Assembly: GCF_002158905.1 (NCBI RefSeq)
Contig: NZ_CP021431.1
Span: 682,001 to 746,000, forward strand
Source of the DNA: Yoonia vestfoldensis
GTDB lineage: Bacteria > Pseudomonadota > Alphaproteobacteria > Rhodobacterales > Rhodobacteraceae
Direction of reading: 5' to 3'
DNA length: 64,000 nucleotides
Positions within the stretch are counted from its first letter, which is position 1, and each line of letters starts with the position of its first letter. A program made the translations under genes and the position numbers. Positions 9,432-19,193 of this stretch are shown one piece after another. Below the pieces are notes generated by a model, which saw only the letters and a program-made list of their open reading frames with translations, ran no database searches and was not told where the DNA came from.

Positions 9432-10055
9432 TTAGACGATTGTCGCCTCGGTCGCGGCACGCAATTCGGCCTCGGTCACGCCATCGGCACATTCCACGAT
9501 CCGCAAACCGCCCTCGACCACATCAAGAACACCCAGATTGGTGATGATCCGGTCCACCACACCCTTGCCGGTCAAGGGCAGGGTGCAGGATTTCAGCACC
9601 TTCGATTCGCCGTGTTTATTGGTGTGATCCATCACAACGATCACGCGGCCAACACCGGCGACCAGATCCATGGCCCCCCCCATACCCTTGACCAGCTTGC
9701 CCGGGATCATCCAATTCGCCAGATCGCCGTTTTCCGCGACTTCCATCGCGCCAAGGATCGCCGCCGCGATCTTGCCGCCGCGGATCATGCCAAAGGAGGT
9801 CGCAGAATCGAAATAGGCGGTGCGTTTGAGTTCGGTGATCGTCTGTTTGCCCGCATTGATCAGATCGGGGTCTTCATCGCCTTCATACGGGAAAGGGCCC
9901 ATGCCCAGCATGCCGTTTTCCGATTGCAGGGTGATATCCTTGTCGCCGACGTAATTGGCGACCAGCGTCGGGATGCCGATGCCAAGGTTCACATACCAGC
10001 CGTCTTGCAGTTCTTCCGCGGCGCGCGCCGCCATCTGGTTGCGATCCCAAGGCAT
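9432..10055 (-). CDS. scoB: 3-oxoacid CoA-transferase subunit B
   Basis: Beta subunit of succinyl-CoA:3-oxoacid CoA-transferase, which activates acetoacetate and similar acids with CoA from succinyl-CoA. The 207 residues contain the catalytic SENGMLGMGPFP motif (active-site Glu in SENG), GMGGAMDLVAG and the C-terminal LTGKGVVDRIITNLGV. The start overlaps the scoA stop (TAATG), so the two subunits are translationally coupled. Related CoA-transferase B subunits (e.g. PcaJ, AtoA) share these motifs, so the exact acid is not certain. Confidence 0.9.
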   Translation of the reverse strand: MPWDRNQMAARAAEELQDGWYVNLGIGIPTLVANYVGDKDITLQSENGMLGMGPFPYEGDEDPDLINAGKQTITELKRTAYFDSATSFGMIRGGKIAAAILGAMEVAENGDLANWMIPGKLVKGMGGAMDLVAGVGRVIVVMDHTNKHGESKVLKSCTLPLTGKGVVDRIITNLGVLDVVEGGLRIVECADGVTEAELRAATEATIV

Positions 10056-10759
10056 TATGCTGTCTCCCGCTTGCGCGTGGTGCGCTGTTCGATCCGCTTT
10101 TCATGCGTGCCCTGAATGATCCGGTGCACATAGATGCCGGGCAGGTGGATCATATCGGGGTCAAGGCTGCCGGTTGGCACGATCTCCTCGACCTCGACCA
10201 CGCAGACCTTGCCGCACATGGCGGCAGGCGGGTTGAAATTACGCGCGGTCTTGCGAAACACCAGATTGCCGGTCTCATCGGCTTTCCACGCCTTCACGAT
10301 GGACAGATCGGCAAAGATGCCATGTTCCAGAATATAGGTCTGGCCGTTGAAATCCTTATGCTCTTTCCCTTCTGCGATGACGGTGCCGACGCCGGTCTTG
10401 GTATAGAAACCGGGGATGCCGCAGCCGCCCGCACGCATCCGTTCGGCCAGCGTGCCTTGGGGGTTGAATTCAAGTTCCAGCTCGCCTGACAGATATTGGC
10501 GCATGAATTCGGCATTTTCGCCCACATAGGACGAGATCATCTTTTTCACCTGCCGCGTCTGCAACAAGATACCGATGCCAAAATCATCGACGCCCGCATT
10601 ATTGGAGGCAAAGGTCAGGTCCTTGGTGCCCGCATCCTTGATGGCGGACAGCAAAAGTTCGGGGATACCGCACAGGCCAAAGCCGCCCGCCGCGATAAAC
10701 ATGCCGTCGTGCAAGAGCCCGTCCAACGCATCCTGTGCCGAGCCGTAGATCTTTTTCAT
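10055..10759 (-). CDS. scoA: 3-oxoacid CoA-transferase subunit A
   Basis: Alpha subunit. The 234 residues from MKKIYGSAQDALDGLL contain GGFGLCGIPELLL (CoA-binding glycine motif), FASNNAGVDDFGIG, GELELEFNPQGTLAERMRAG and GGCGIPGFYTKTGVGT, all typical of SCOT A. A longer upstream reading frame is Arg-rich and is the opposite strand of the topA tail, so Met 10759 is the start. It is 73 bases downstream of the topA stop on the same strand. Confidence 0.92.
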   Translation of the reverse strand: MKKIYGSAQDALDGLLHDGMFIAAGGFGLCGIPELLLSAIKDAGTKDLTFASNNAGVDDFGIGILLQTRQVKKMISSYVGENAEFMRQYLSGELELEFNPQGTLAERMRAGGCGIPGFYTKTGVGTVIAEGKEHKDFNGQTYILEHGIFADLSIVKAWKADETGNLVFRKTARNFNPPAAMCGKVCVVEVEEIVPTGSLDPDMIHLPGIYVHRIIQGTHEKRIEQRTTRKRETA

Positions 10760-10832
10760 GCCGCTCCCCTTACCGGTTTGCGTAAAACTGTCGCGGTCCC
10801 CGGACAAAGTCAATCGCCGCGCTGCAGCACGG

Positions 10833-13475
10833 CTATTTCGGCGGCGTTTTCTTGGCGGCGGGTTTTTTCGCAGCAGGCTTTTTGGCGGCAGGTTTCTTGG
10901 TGCCGGGCTTTTTCGCAGCAGGCTTTTTCGCCGCCGGTTTCTTGGCAGAAGGTTTCTTTTTCCCGGCCTTGGCCGCACGTTCATCGATCAGGTCGATGGC
11001 CTGCGCCAGCGTCAGATCATCGGGCGCGATGGTTTCGGGGATCGTCGCATTGATCTTGTCCCATTTCACATAGGGCCCGTATTTGCCGTCATAGATATTG
11101 ACCGTACCGCCCGCCTGCGGGTGTTCGCCCAATTCGCGGATCGGGGTCGCAGCCTTGCCGCGCGCCCCCCGCGAGGCGACCTTTTCCGCCAAAAGCTGCA
11201 CCGCGCGGTTCATGCCGACGGTCCAAACCTCGTCGATCCCATCAAGATTGGCATTGGTGCCGCCGCGATCCGATGTGCTGGGTGCATGTTTCAGATAAGG
11301 ACCATAGCGCCCGATATTGGCCCAGACCATGATGCCATCCTCGGGATGTGGTCCGATGGGGCGGGGCAATTGCAACAGGCGCAAGGCCTGTTCAAGATCA
11401 ACCTCTTCCGAGGGCCAATCCGCAGGCACGCCGGTGCGGTCGGGCTTGGGGTTGGCCTCTGACGTGGCGCCGCGCTGGACATAAGGCCCGAAACGGCCCT
11501 TGAAAATGCGGATTTCATCGCCCGCATCATGGCCCAGCAATTTGCCATCGGGGGGGATTGCGGATTTTTCAGCCTCTGGGTCGGGCGGGCCAAAGGGGCG
11601 GGTATAGCGGCATTCGGGATAATTCGAGCAGCCGATGAACGCACCACCCGACCGCGCGGTGCGCATCGACAACCGGCCTGCGCCGCAATTGGGGCAAAGG
11701 CGCGGGTCGGTGCCATCAGCGGTCGGCGGAAACAGATGCGGTTCCAACACCTCGTTGATTTTGTCGAGCACTTCGCCAATGCGCAGATCGGCGGTTTCCG
11801 CGATGGCGGCGGAAAAATCGCGCCAGAAACGGTGCAGGACCTTTTTATAATCGGCGTCGCCCGCGCTGACCTCATCCAGCTGGTTCTCCAGGTCGGCGGT
11901 GAAATCATAGCCGATGTATTTCTGGAAGTAATTCGTCAAAAAGGCCGTGACCAATCGGCCTTTATCCTGCGGGATCAGGCGGTTCTTGTCTTTTTCGACA
12001 TAGCCGCGATCCTGAATCGTGGTGACGATCGACGCATAGGTCGATGGGCGGCCAATGCCCAGTTCTTCCATGCGCTTGACCAAGGTCGCCTCGGTGTAAC
12101 GCGGCGGCGGCTGGGTGAAATGCTGCTCGGGATCGACCGATTGCTTGATGACATTCTCGCCCTGCGCCAGTTGCGGCAGACGCTTGTCATCATCATCGGC
12201 GGTATCGTCGCGGCCTTCTTCGTAGATCGCGATAAAGCCGTCAAACACCATGACCTGCCCATTGGCGCGCAAGATCACCTGGCCGTCGGCGCTGGCCACA
12301 TCGACGACGGTGCGTTCCAGCTGCGCGGCGGCCATCTGGCTGGCCAGGGTGCGTTTATAGATCAGGTCATATAATTTGCGCTGATCGGCATCCTTGATAT
12401 CGGCCTGATCGGCGGCGACCATCATATCGGTGGGGCGGATACATTCATGCGCTTCCTGCGCATTCTTGGCCTTGTTCTTATAGATGCGGGGCTGGTCGGG
12501 CAGGTATTTCGCACCGAATTTGGTCTTGATGGCGTCACGAGCACCGGTCACGGCCTCGGGCGCCATATCAATCCCGTCAGTCCGCATATAGGTGATCAGG
12601 CCCGATTCGTACAAACGCTGCGCCACGCTCATCGTCTGCTTGGCGCCCATCCCGAATTTGCGGCTGGCCTCTTGCTGCAGGGTCGAGGTCATGAAGGGCG
12701 GGCTGGGGTTGCGGGTGGCGGGTTTCGCTTCGACGGATGTGATCTTGAGATCGCGGGACGTCACCGCCTGCACCGCCATTTCGGCCTGTGTCGCATTGCC
12801 CAGATCGAATTTATCCAGCTTCTTGCCCGCCAGCGTGGTCAACCGCGCCTCGAAGACCTGGCCACGCGGCGATTGCAGCTGCGCCTTGACGGTCCAGTAT
12901 TCCTGATTGCGAAAGGCCTCGATCTCCATCTCGCGCTCGACGATCAGGCGCAGGCAGACCGATTGCACGCGGCCGGCCGATTTCGCGCCGGGCAGCTTGC
13001 GCCACAAGACGGGCGACAGGTTGAAACCCACCAGATAATCCAGCGCGCGGCGGGCAAGATAGGCCTCGACCAAGGGCGCATCGACCTGACGGGGGTTTTT
13101 CATCGCCTCCAGAATCGCTGTTTTCGTGATCGCGTTGAATACCACGCGGCTGACAGGCGTATCCTTGCGGATCGCCTTCTTCTCGGTCAGGGCCTCGGTC
13201 AGATGCCAGGAAATCGCCTCACCCTCGCGGTCGGGGTCGGTGGCGAGGATCAGTTCATTATCGGCTTTCAGGGCATCGACGATGGCCTTGATATGCTTTT
13301 TGCTATCGGTCGCGATTTCCCATTTCATGTCGAAATCGTCGTCGGGCAGCACCGATCCATCCTTGGGCGGCAGATCGCGGACATGGCCATAGGATGCCAG
13401 AACCGTATAGCCGCGGCCAAGATATTCGTTGATTTTCTTGGCTTTTGCGGGGGATTCGACAACGACAACGGGCAT
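10833..13475 (-). CDS. topA: DNA topoisomerase I
   Basis: Type IA topoisomerase that relaxes negative supercoils. The 880 residues contain the TOPRIM domain (1-120: VVVESPAKAKKI, LATDPDREGEAISWH), the catalytic core with active-site Tyr in ESGLITYMRTD (about 300), one clear C-terminal zinc finger (about 590-620: CPNCGAGRLSMRTARSGGAFIGCSNYPEC), several topoisomerase C-terminal repeats (GRYGPYLKH, GKYGPYVKW) and a Lys/Ala/Pro tail of repeated AAKKP units (about 830-880). The tail is common in alphaproteobacterial TopA and explains a low-complexity GC-rich stretch near 10840-10960. Confidence 0.97.
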   Translation of the reverse strand: MPVVVVESPAKAKKINEYLGRGYTVLASYGHVRDLPPKDGSVLPDDDFDMKWEIATDSKKHIKAIVDALKADNELILATDPDREGEAISWHLTEALTEKKAIRKDTPVSRVVFNAITKTAILEAMKNPRQVDAPLVEAYLARRALDYLVGFNLSPVLWRKLPGAKSAGRVQSVCLRLIVEREMEIEAFRNQEYWTVKAQLQSPRGQVFEARLTTLAGKKLDKFDLGNATQAEMAVQAVTSRDLKITSVEAKPATRNPSPPFMTSTLQQEASRKFGMGAKQTMSVAQRLYESGLITYMRTDGIDMAPEAVTGARDAIKTKFGAKYLPDQPRIYKNKAKNAQEAHECIRPTDMMVAADQADIKDADQRKLYDLIYKRTLASQMAAAQLERTVVDVASADGQVILRANGQVMVFDGFIAIYEEGRDDTADDDDKRLPQLAQGENVIKQSVDPEQHFTQPPPRYTEATLVKRMEELGIGRPSTYASIVTTIQDRGYVEKDKNRLIPQDKGRLVTAFLTNYFQKYIGYDFTADLENQLDEVSAGDADYKKVLHRFWRDFSAAIAETADLRIGEVLDKINEVLEPHLFPPTADGTDPRLCPNCGAGRLSMRTARSGGAFIGCSNYPECRYTRPFGPPDPEAEKSAIPPDGKLLGHDAGDEIRIFKGRFGPYVQRGATSEANPKPDRTGVPADWPSEEVDLEQALRLLQLPRPIGPHPEDGIMVWANIGRYGPYLKHAPSTSDRGGTNANLDGIDEVWTVGMNRAVQLLAEKVASRGARGKAATPIRELGEHPQAGGTVNIYDGKYGPYVKWDKINATIPETIAPDDLTLAQAIDLIDERAAKAGKKKPSAKKPAAKKPAAKKPGTKKPAAKKPAAKKPAAKKTPPK

Positions 13476-13560
13476 GGGAATCCTTTATCTGCGCGGCTTT
13501 GTTCGAGTGGCGCAAGATGTGGTGACGACGGCGTGAATGTCAATGACGCGAAATTCCGCC

Positions 13561-13593
13561 CATCTTCCGAGCCTAAATATCCCCGCCGGAGGC
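13561..13593 (-). repeat. Copy 1 of a 33-bp intergenic element (GC-rich box plus ATATTT)
   Basis: The 33 bases are identical to 35363-35395. On the minus strand the element starts GCCTCCGGCGGGGATATTTA. It lies just downstream of the dprA stop (13609) on dprA's own strand. The C-rich and G-rich halves can pair into a short stem followed by a T-rich stretch, so it may act as a terminator. Related variants occur at 25419-25453 and 25592-25627. Confidence 0.75.
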
Positions 13594-13608
13594 TAGAAAG
13601 TCCTGTCG

Positions 13609-14736
13609 CTATACCGCCCGGGCCAGCAAACCACCGGCCTGGCGGGTGATCTTGCCGTCAAGTTCCAGATCGACAAGGGCAGGGGCCACATCGGTCGCGG
13701 CCACCGCCAGATCGCGCAGCAGCTGGTCCTCGGCCAGGGGGGCGGGGCCAAGGCGCTGCAGGATCATCGCATGCAGGGCGGCAATATTGCGCAGCGCCGG
13801 GCGCGACGGCTGGGCCTGTTGCGGCAGCATTGTTTCAACGGGTTTGGGGGCCAGCGCCTCCAGCACGTCATCGGCGGATCGCACCAGCGTCGCGCCGTCG
13901 CGCAGCAGCATGTTGCAGCCAGCCGCGCGCGCATCAAACGGATGGCCGGGCACGGCCAGCACGTCGCGTGCCTGATCCAGCGCATTGCGCGCGGTGATCA
14001 GGCTGCCCGATCTTGCCGCAGCCTCGACCACGACAACGGCCTGCGCGATGCCTGAAATGATCCTGTTGCGCGCCGGGAAATGGCGTGCCTGCGGTTGCAG
14101 CCCCATCGGCATTTCCGCGATCCGCAGACCCTGTTTGGCGATATCATGGGCCAGTTGGGTATTCTCGACGGGATAGATCACATCGACGCCACCGGCCTGC
14201 ACGGCCAGCGTGCCACCCGCCAGCGCACCCAGATGCGCCGCTGCATCGATCCCGCGCGCCAGGCCAGAGACCACGACATAGCCCGCATCGGCCAGATCGC
14301 CCGCCAATTTGCGCGCCATCCGGCCACCAAGCGACGAGGCATTGCGCGCGCCGACAAGCGCGACCATCGGGCGCGTCAGCAATGCGGTCTGCCCCAGACA
14401 CCACAAAAGCGCGGGCGCATCCGCGATATCGTGCAGGGCGGCCGGATAAAGCCCGTCGCTGTCCCAGATCAACCGCGCACCCGCGGCCTTGCCCGCCTGC
14501 AATTCGGCATGAATCACACCGATCGGACAAATCGTGTAATCTTGCACACCGGCGGCACGGGCGATGTCGGGCAGGGCATGCAGCGCTTCTGCGGCGGTGC
14601 CATATTCCGCCAGCAACCGCCGATAGGTGACGGGCCCGACGCGGCGCGAGCGCAATAGGCGAAGATGGCTGATCACATCCTCTTCCGTGGTGGGGGGGAG
14701 TCGGGGGGGGGTGGAAGATCGTGTTGGTTGGGTCAT
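13609..14736 (-). CDS. dprA: DNA-processing protein DprA
   Basis: Loads RecA on incoming single-stranded DNA during transformation. The 375 residues have an N-terminal SAM-like region (about 20-80: HLRLLRSRRVGPVTYRRLL), the Rossmann-like DprA core (about 90-295: VALVGARNASSLGGRMARKLA, VVSGLARGIDAAAHLGAL, FPARNRIISGIAQAVVVVEAAARSGSLITA, AVPGHPFDARAAGCNMLLRDGA) and a C-terminal winged-helix DML1-like domain (about 310-375). Same strand as topA and 130 bases upstream of it. Confidence 0.95.
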   Translation of the reverse strand: MTQPTRSSTPPRLPPTTEEDVISHLRLLRSRRVGPVTYRRLLAEYGTAAEALHALPDIARAAGVQDYTICPIGVIHAELQAGKAAGARLIWDSDGLYPAALHDIADAPALLWCLGQTALLTRPMVALVGARNASSLGGRMARKLAGDLADAGYVVVSGLARGIDAAAHLGALAGGTLAVQAGGVDVIYPVENTQLAHDIAKQGLRIAEMPMGLQPQARHFPARNRIISGIAQAVVVVEAAARSGSLITARNALDQARDVLAVPGHPFDARAAGCNMLLRDGATLVRSADDVLEALAPKPVETMLPQQAQPSRPALRNIAALHAMILQRLGPAPLAEDQLLRDLAVAATDVAPALVDLELDGKITRQAGGLLARAV

Positions 14737-14910
14737 CCCTTGCTCCGCCTATTGCTGAACAAGGCCTACGCCCATGCCATTAACAAGCCGTGAATCGTCG
14801 CACGACCCCGGCCGCATGACGTTGAAACCTCTTATTTCACTGGCTTTATGCAATGCAGCCGGTCGGTTGCGCGGCGGTGCCGGTCGCAGGCAGGCCCGAA
14901 TCGCGCGCTC

Positions 14911-16332
14911 TCAGGCGGCGGCACCGCCCACGGTCAGCCCGCCGATCAGCAGGCTGGGCTGGCCCACGCCCACCGGCACCCATTGCCCGGCCTTGCCGCA
15001 ATTGCCGATACCGGGATCAAGCGCCAGATCATTGCCGATCCCACGGATCTTTTGCAGCGCCGTGGCGCCATCCCCGATCAGGGTCGCGCCTTTCACCGGC
15101 GCGCCGATGACGCCATTCCTGACGCGGTAGGCCTCGGTGCAGGAAAACACGAATTTGCCATTGGTGATATCGACCTGCCCGCCGCCGAAACCCACCGCAT
15201 AGATCCCGTCCTTCAATTCCGAAACAAGGCTGTCGGGGCTGGCATCGCCTGCCAGCATATAGGTATTGGTCATGCGCGGCATCGGCGTATGGGCAAAGCT
15301 TTCACGCCGCCCGTTGCCGGTGGGGGCGACCCCCATCAGCCGGGCATTCTGGCGGTCCTGCATATAGCCTACCAGCACGCCATCCTCGATCAGCACATTG
15401 CGCGCGCTGGGCGTGCCTTCGTCGTCCACGGTGATTGATCCGCGCCGGTCGGGGATGGTGCCGTCATCCAGCACGGTCACCCCTTTGGCCGCGATCTGCT
15501 GGCCCATCAGCCCGGCAAAAGCGCTGGATCCCTTGCGGTTGAAATCGCCTTCCAGCCCATGCCCGATGGCTTCATGCAGCAAGATGCCGGGCCAGCCGGG
15601 GCCAAGCACGACATCCATGACGCCCGCAGGGGCGGGTTCGGCATCAAGGTTCACCAATGCAATCCGCAACGCCTCGCGCAGGATGGGTTCCCAATGATCG
15701 CGAGAGATCAGCCCGATCAGGCCAATGCGCCCGCCGCCGCCCATGCCGCCGCTTTCGCGTTTGCCGTTCTGTTCGACGATCACGCTGATATTGATCCGCG
15801 ACATCGGGCGGGTATCCGTGACCAGCGTGCCGTCGGGGCGCAGGATCACCACCTCTTGATGCGAGGCACCAAGGCTGGCCGAGACCTGCACGACACGCGG
15901 ATCCAGCGCGCGGGCACAGGCGTCGATGTCGCGCAACACGTCGATCTTGGCGGGGAATGTCGCTTGCAGCATCGGGTCATCATCGCTGTAAAGCTTGCGG
16001 TTGGTGCCCGCGGGCGCATCGGCCATCACCCCGCCACCATCGCCCACCGCCAGCCGCGCGGTCGCGACAGCACGGCGCAATGCATGTTCGTCGATCGTGG
16101 TCGCATGGGCATAGCCTGCGGTTTCGCCGCGCACCGCGCGCAGCCCGAATCCTTCAGAGGCATCGAAGCTGGCATTCTTGATGCGCCCGTCATCCAGCGA
16201 CAGCATCTCGGATTTGCGCCTTTCGATGAATAATTCACCATCATCGGCCCCCGCCGTTGCCGCGCGCAGCAAATCAAGCGCGCGGTCCTGATCCAGATGG
16301 GTCTCGAACGGGCGAAAAGGGGTGGCGGTCAT
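14911..16332 (-). CDS. tldD: Metalloprotease TldD
   Basis: Large subunit of the TldD/TldE zinc protease that degrades peptides and matures some microcins. The 473 residues contain the metal-binding HEAIGHGLEGD motif (about 255-265) and the C-terminal half with GGGQVDITNGKFVFSCTEAYRV, where Cys is a predicted third ligand. Length and motifs match TldD, not TldE. It is transcribed away from ctaC; a ~180-base divergent gap at 16333-16512 must hold both promoters. TldE is not in the window. Confidence 0.95.
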   Translation of the reverse strand: MTATPFRPFETHLDQDRALDLLRAATAGADDGELFIERRKSEMLSLDDGRIKNASFDASEGFGLRAVRGETAGYAHATTIDEHALRRAVATARLAVGDGGGVMADAPAGTNRKLYSDDDPMLQATFPAKIDVLRDIDACARALDPRVVQVSASLGASHQEVVILRPDGTLVTDTRPMSRINISVIVEQNGKRESGGMGGGGRIGLIGLISRDHWEPILREALRIALVNLDAEPAPAGVMDVVLGPGWPGILLHEAIGHGLEGDFNRKGSSAFAGLMGQQIAAKGVTVLDDGTIPDRRGSITVDDEGTPSARNVLIEDGVLVGYMQDRQNARLMGVAPTGNGRRESFAHTPMPRMTNTYMLAGDASPDSLVSELKDGIYAVGFGGGQVDITNGKFVFSCTEAYRVRNGVIGAPVKGATLIGDGATALQKIRGIGNDLALDPGIGNCGKAGQWVPVGVGQPSLLIGGLTVGGAAA

Positions 16333-16512
16333 GGCAATATCCTTCGGCGGCGATGATCAGGGGCAAAAGCGTCTGTTTGCCGCAACAGCAGTTCTTGAGT
16401 TGTGCGTCAGGATATGGGACATGGGCGCATCAAGACAATGGGATTCCGCCCGTAGCCCGAGCGGAGTGACCGGGGATCGGGGCCGTCACGCCTCTTGAAG
16501 TTAGGGTACAAC

Positions 16513-17340
16513 ATGCGACTGAACACCTTTGCAACCTCTGTCTGGACCACGCTGGGTCTGGTTCTCGCAGGCAGCACGGCCATGGCACAACAGAATATCG
16601 GCCAGGACCTCGAAATCGTGGGTCAGCCGCTTCCCGGCGGGATGGGGTTCCAGCCCTCGGCGACGGAACTGGCGCGCGATGTGGTCTGGCTGGACACGCT
16701 GCTGCTGGTCATCATCACGGTGATCACCGTTTTCGTGACCGGCCTGCTGGCCTATGTCATTCTGCGCTATAATGCGCGCCGCAACCCAAACCCCGCCGGT
16801 TTCACGCATAATTCGCCGCTGGAAATTGCCTGGACCGTGGTGCCAATCGTGGTCTTGGTGTTCATCGGTGCGTTTTCGCTGCCGATCCTGTTCAAACAGC
16901 AGGAAATCCCCGAGGCGGATATCACCATCAAGGTGACCGGCTATCAATGGTATTGGGGCTATGAATATGTCGATGAAGGCGTCGTCTTTGACAGCTTCAT
17001 GCTGACCCGCGAAGAGCTGGAACAATTCGGCTATACGCAGGATCAATACCTGCTGGCGACCGATACGGCCGTCGTCGTGCCGGTCGGTGCAACAGTCGTG
17101 ATGCAGGTGACCGCCGCTGACGTGATCCATTCCTGGACGATCCCCGCCTTTGGCGTCAAGCAGGATGCGATCCCCGGCCGCCTGGCCGAATTGTGGTTCG
17201 CCGCCGAGCGTGAGGGCATCTATTTCGGTCAATGTTCGGAACTTTGCGGACAGGCGCATGCTTACATGCCCATCACCGTCAAAGTCGTCAGCCAGGAAAC
17301 CTATGACGCATGGTTGGCCGACGAAAAGGGGCTGTCCTGA
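16513..17340 (+). CDS. ctaC: Cytochrome c oxidase subunit II
   Basis: CuA-bearing subunit of the aa3 oxidase. The 275 residues from MRLNTFATSVWT have a signal peptide ending AMAQ, two transmembrane helices (about 60-85 and 100-125), and a C-terminal cupredoxin domain with GYQWYWGYEY, DVIHSWTIPAFGVKQDAIPG and the CuA site GQCSELCGQAHAYMP. All CuA ligands (His, Cys, Glu, Cys, His, Met) are present. A TTG 6 codons upstream is possible but ATG 16513 has TTAGGG upstream. First gene of the oxidase operon. Confidence 0.96.
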   Translation: MRLNTFATSVWTTLGLVLAGSTAMAQQNIGQDLEIVGQPLPGGMGFQPSATELARDVVWLDTLLLVIITVITVFVTGLLAYVILRYNARRNPNPAGFTHNSPLEIAWTVVPIVVLVFIGAFSLPILFKQQEIPEADITIKVTGYQWYWGYEYVDEGVVFDSFMLTREELEQFGYTQDQYLLATDTAVVVPVGATVVMQVTAADVIHSWTIPAFGVKQDAIPGRLAELWFAAEREGIYFGQCSELCGQAHAYMPITVKVVSQETYDAWLADEKGLS

Positions 17341-17418
17341 TCGACGGGCGGATCGCCTTTCACCTGACGGATCGCCTATCCGCGTGATTGCACCGCGCCT
17401 TGCAAGGACAGATTGCCA

Positions 17419-18360
17419 ATGACCGATTTCAGCGCCAACGACCACAGCACCCAAGAGGCAGGCATGGGCGATTATTTTGCCCTGCTCAAGCCGCGGGTGA
17501 TGTCGCTTGTCGTGTTCACGGCCCTTGTCGGTTTGCTGGTGGCGCCTGTGGCGGTGCATCCTTTCGTGGGGTTCGTGGCGATCCTGTGCATCGCGGTCGG
17601 GGCCGGGGCATCCGGCGCGCTGAACATGTGGTGGGACGCCGATATCGACGCGGTGATGAAACGCACAATCGGCAGGCCCATTCCATCAGGGCGCGTCGCA
17701 CCGGGCGAGGCGCTGGGCATCGGCGCTGCGCTATCGGGCTTTTCGATCCTGCTGCTGGGGCTGGCGACCAATTTTCTGGCCGCTGGCTTGCTGGCCTTCA
17801 CGATCTTTTTCTATCTGGTCATCTATTCGATGTGGCTTAAACGTGCGACGCCGCAGAATATCGTGATCGGTGGCGCGGCGGGGGCTTTCCCGCCGATGAT
17901 CGGCTGGGCGGTCGCCACCGGCGGCGTCAGCATCGAATCGCTGCTGATGTTCGCGCTGATCTTCATGTGGACGCCGCCGCATTTCTGGGCGCTGGCGCTG
18001 TTCGTGAAATCGGATTACGGGCGCGCCGGTGTGCCGATGCTGACCGAAACCCATGGCCGCGACGCAACCCGGCGGCATGTGCTGATTTACACGCTGCTTT
18101 TGGTGCCGGTCGCGCTGGGCCTTGGGCTGACGTCAATCGGCGGGCCGGTTTACATGGCGGTCGCCGTGGTGATGAACGCATGGTTCCTGAAAGGCGCCTA
18201 TGACATCTGGCGGCGCGATGATGCCGCCTGCGAGGCCGATAAACACGGGGTCGAGATCAAGGTCTTCAAAGTCTCGCTTTACTATCTGTTCGCGCATTTC
18301 GGCGCATTATTGGCAGAGGCCGCCTTGCGGCTTTATGGATTAGGAGGCTGGTCATGGTGA
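17419..18360 (+). CDS. ctaB: Protoheme IX farnesyltransferase (heme O synthase)
   Basis: UbiA-family membrane prenyltransferase that makes heme O, the precursor of heme A for the oxidase. The 313 residues have about eight hydrophobic helices, the prenyl-PP binding motif NMWWDADIDAVMKRT (about 72-86), RPIPSGRVAP and the second Asp-rich loop region (HFWALALFVKSDYGRAGVPML). ATG 17419 has AAGGA upstream. Its stop overlaps the next small gene by 7 bases. Confidence 0.95.
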   Translation: MTDFSANDHSTQEAGMGDYFALLKPRVMSLVVFTALVGLLVAPVAVHPFVGFVAILCIAVGAGASGALNMWWDADIDAVMKRTIGRPIPSGRVAPGEALGIGAALSGFSILLLGLATNFLAAGLLAFTIFFYLVIYSMWLKRATPQNIVIGGAAGAFPPMIGWAVATGGVSIESLLMFALIFMWTPPHFWALALFVKSDYGRAGVPMLTETHGRDATRRHVLIYTLLLVPVALGLGLTSIGGPVYMAVAVVMNAWFLKGAYDIWRRDDAACEADKHGVEIKVFKVSLYYLFAHFGALLAEAALRLYGLGGWSW

Positions 18361-18557
18361 TCCGCGTCGAGCATGAACTGCACAGGCGTCGCAAAGGGCG
18401 CAATACCGGTGTTGGTCTGCTGCTGGTCGGCTTTATCGCCATCGTCTTTGGCCTGACCGTGGTCAAGGTTCTGCAACTGGATGATATCCGCCAGTTCGAA
18501 ACCTTTGACCATGCGCCGCGTCCGCAATTGGTCCCTGTTCCGGAGGTTTCGCAATGA
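18354..18557 (+). CDS. Small membrane protein of the cta operon
   Basis: A 67-residue protein: a charged N-terminus (MVIRVEHELHRRRKGRN), one transmembrane helix (about 19-40: VGLLLVGFIAIVFGLTVVKVL) and a short polar tail. It overlaps ctaB by 7 bases and ctaG by 4 bases, so it is translationally coupled to both. A small ORF at this position is usual in Rhodobacteraceae and Paracoccus oxidase operons. I infer a role in oxidase assembly, but no motif proves it. Confidence 0.8.
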   Translation: MVIRVEHELHRRRKGRNTGVGLLLVGFIAIVFGLTVVKVLQLDDIRQFETFDHAPRPQLVPVPEVSQ

Positions 18558-19168
18558 CTTTGTTCCCGCGCTTGAAAGGCATCCATCGCAGCGCCGTCCA
18601 GGCCTCGGCATTGGTCGTGGTCATGGGCGGGCTGGCCTATGCATCGGTGCCGTTTTACGATTGGTTCTGCCGTGTCACGGGCTTTGGCGGCACCACCAGC
18701 GTGGCTGCGGGTGACAGCGATGTGATTCTGGATGAAACGATCAAGGTCCGTTTCGACGGCTCGCTGGGCCGCGACATGCCCTGGACCTTCAAGCCGGTGC
18801 AGCGCGAGGTCGAGGTCCGGATCGGGGAAACCGCGCTGGTATTCTACGAGGCGCATAACCCGCTGGACGTGCCGATTGCCGGGCAGGCATCCTATAACGT
18901 CACACCTTATGAAGCAGGCGGGTTCTTCGACAAGATCGAATGTTTCTGTTTTACCGAGCAGGTGCTGGCGCCGGGCGAAACGGTACTGATGCCGGTGTCT
19001 TTCTTCGTGCATCCCGATATCGTTGATGACCGCGAGGGACAATATGTGCATACGATCACGCTGAGCTATACGTTTTTCGAGATCGATGTGCCCTCTGATT
19101 ACATGCAGGCCTCGGCCGATGCGACAGCTTTGACACCGGCGCCGCGAGACGCCATAGAGACTTACTGA
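18554..19168 (+). CDS. ctaG: Cytochrome c oxidase assembly protein CtaG (Cox11)
   Basis: Membrane-anchored copper chaperone that delivers copper to CuB of subunit I. The 204 residues have one N-terminal transmembrane helix (about 14-36), then the periplasmic Cox11 domain with YDWFCRVTGFGGTT, a conserved CFCF motif (KIECFCFTEQ, copper ligands) and LTPGE-like LAPGETVLMPVSFFVHP. Starts on the ATGA overlap with the preceding small gene. Confidence 0.96.
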   Translation: MTLFPRLKGIHRSAVQASALVVVMGGLAYASVPFYDWFCRVTGFGGTTSVAAGDSDVILDETIKVRFDGSLGRDMPWTFKPVQREVEVRIGETALVFYEAHNPLDVPIAGQASYNVTPYEAGGFFDKIECFCFTEQVLAPGETVLMPVSFFVHPDIVDDREGQYVHTITLSYTFFEIDVPSDYMQASADATALTPAPRDAIETY

Positions 19169-19193
19169 AGACAGCCGATAGGGAACGCACCAG

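Noticed and set aside
10840..10960. Tandem DNA repeat in topA tail as a separate element
   Set aside because: It encodes the Lys/Ala/Pro tail of TopA in frame and is common in this protein family.
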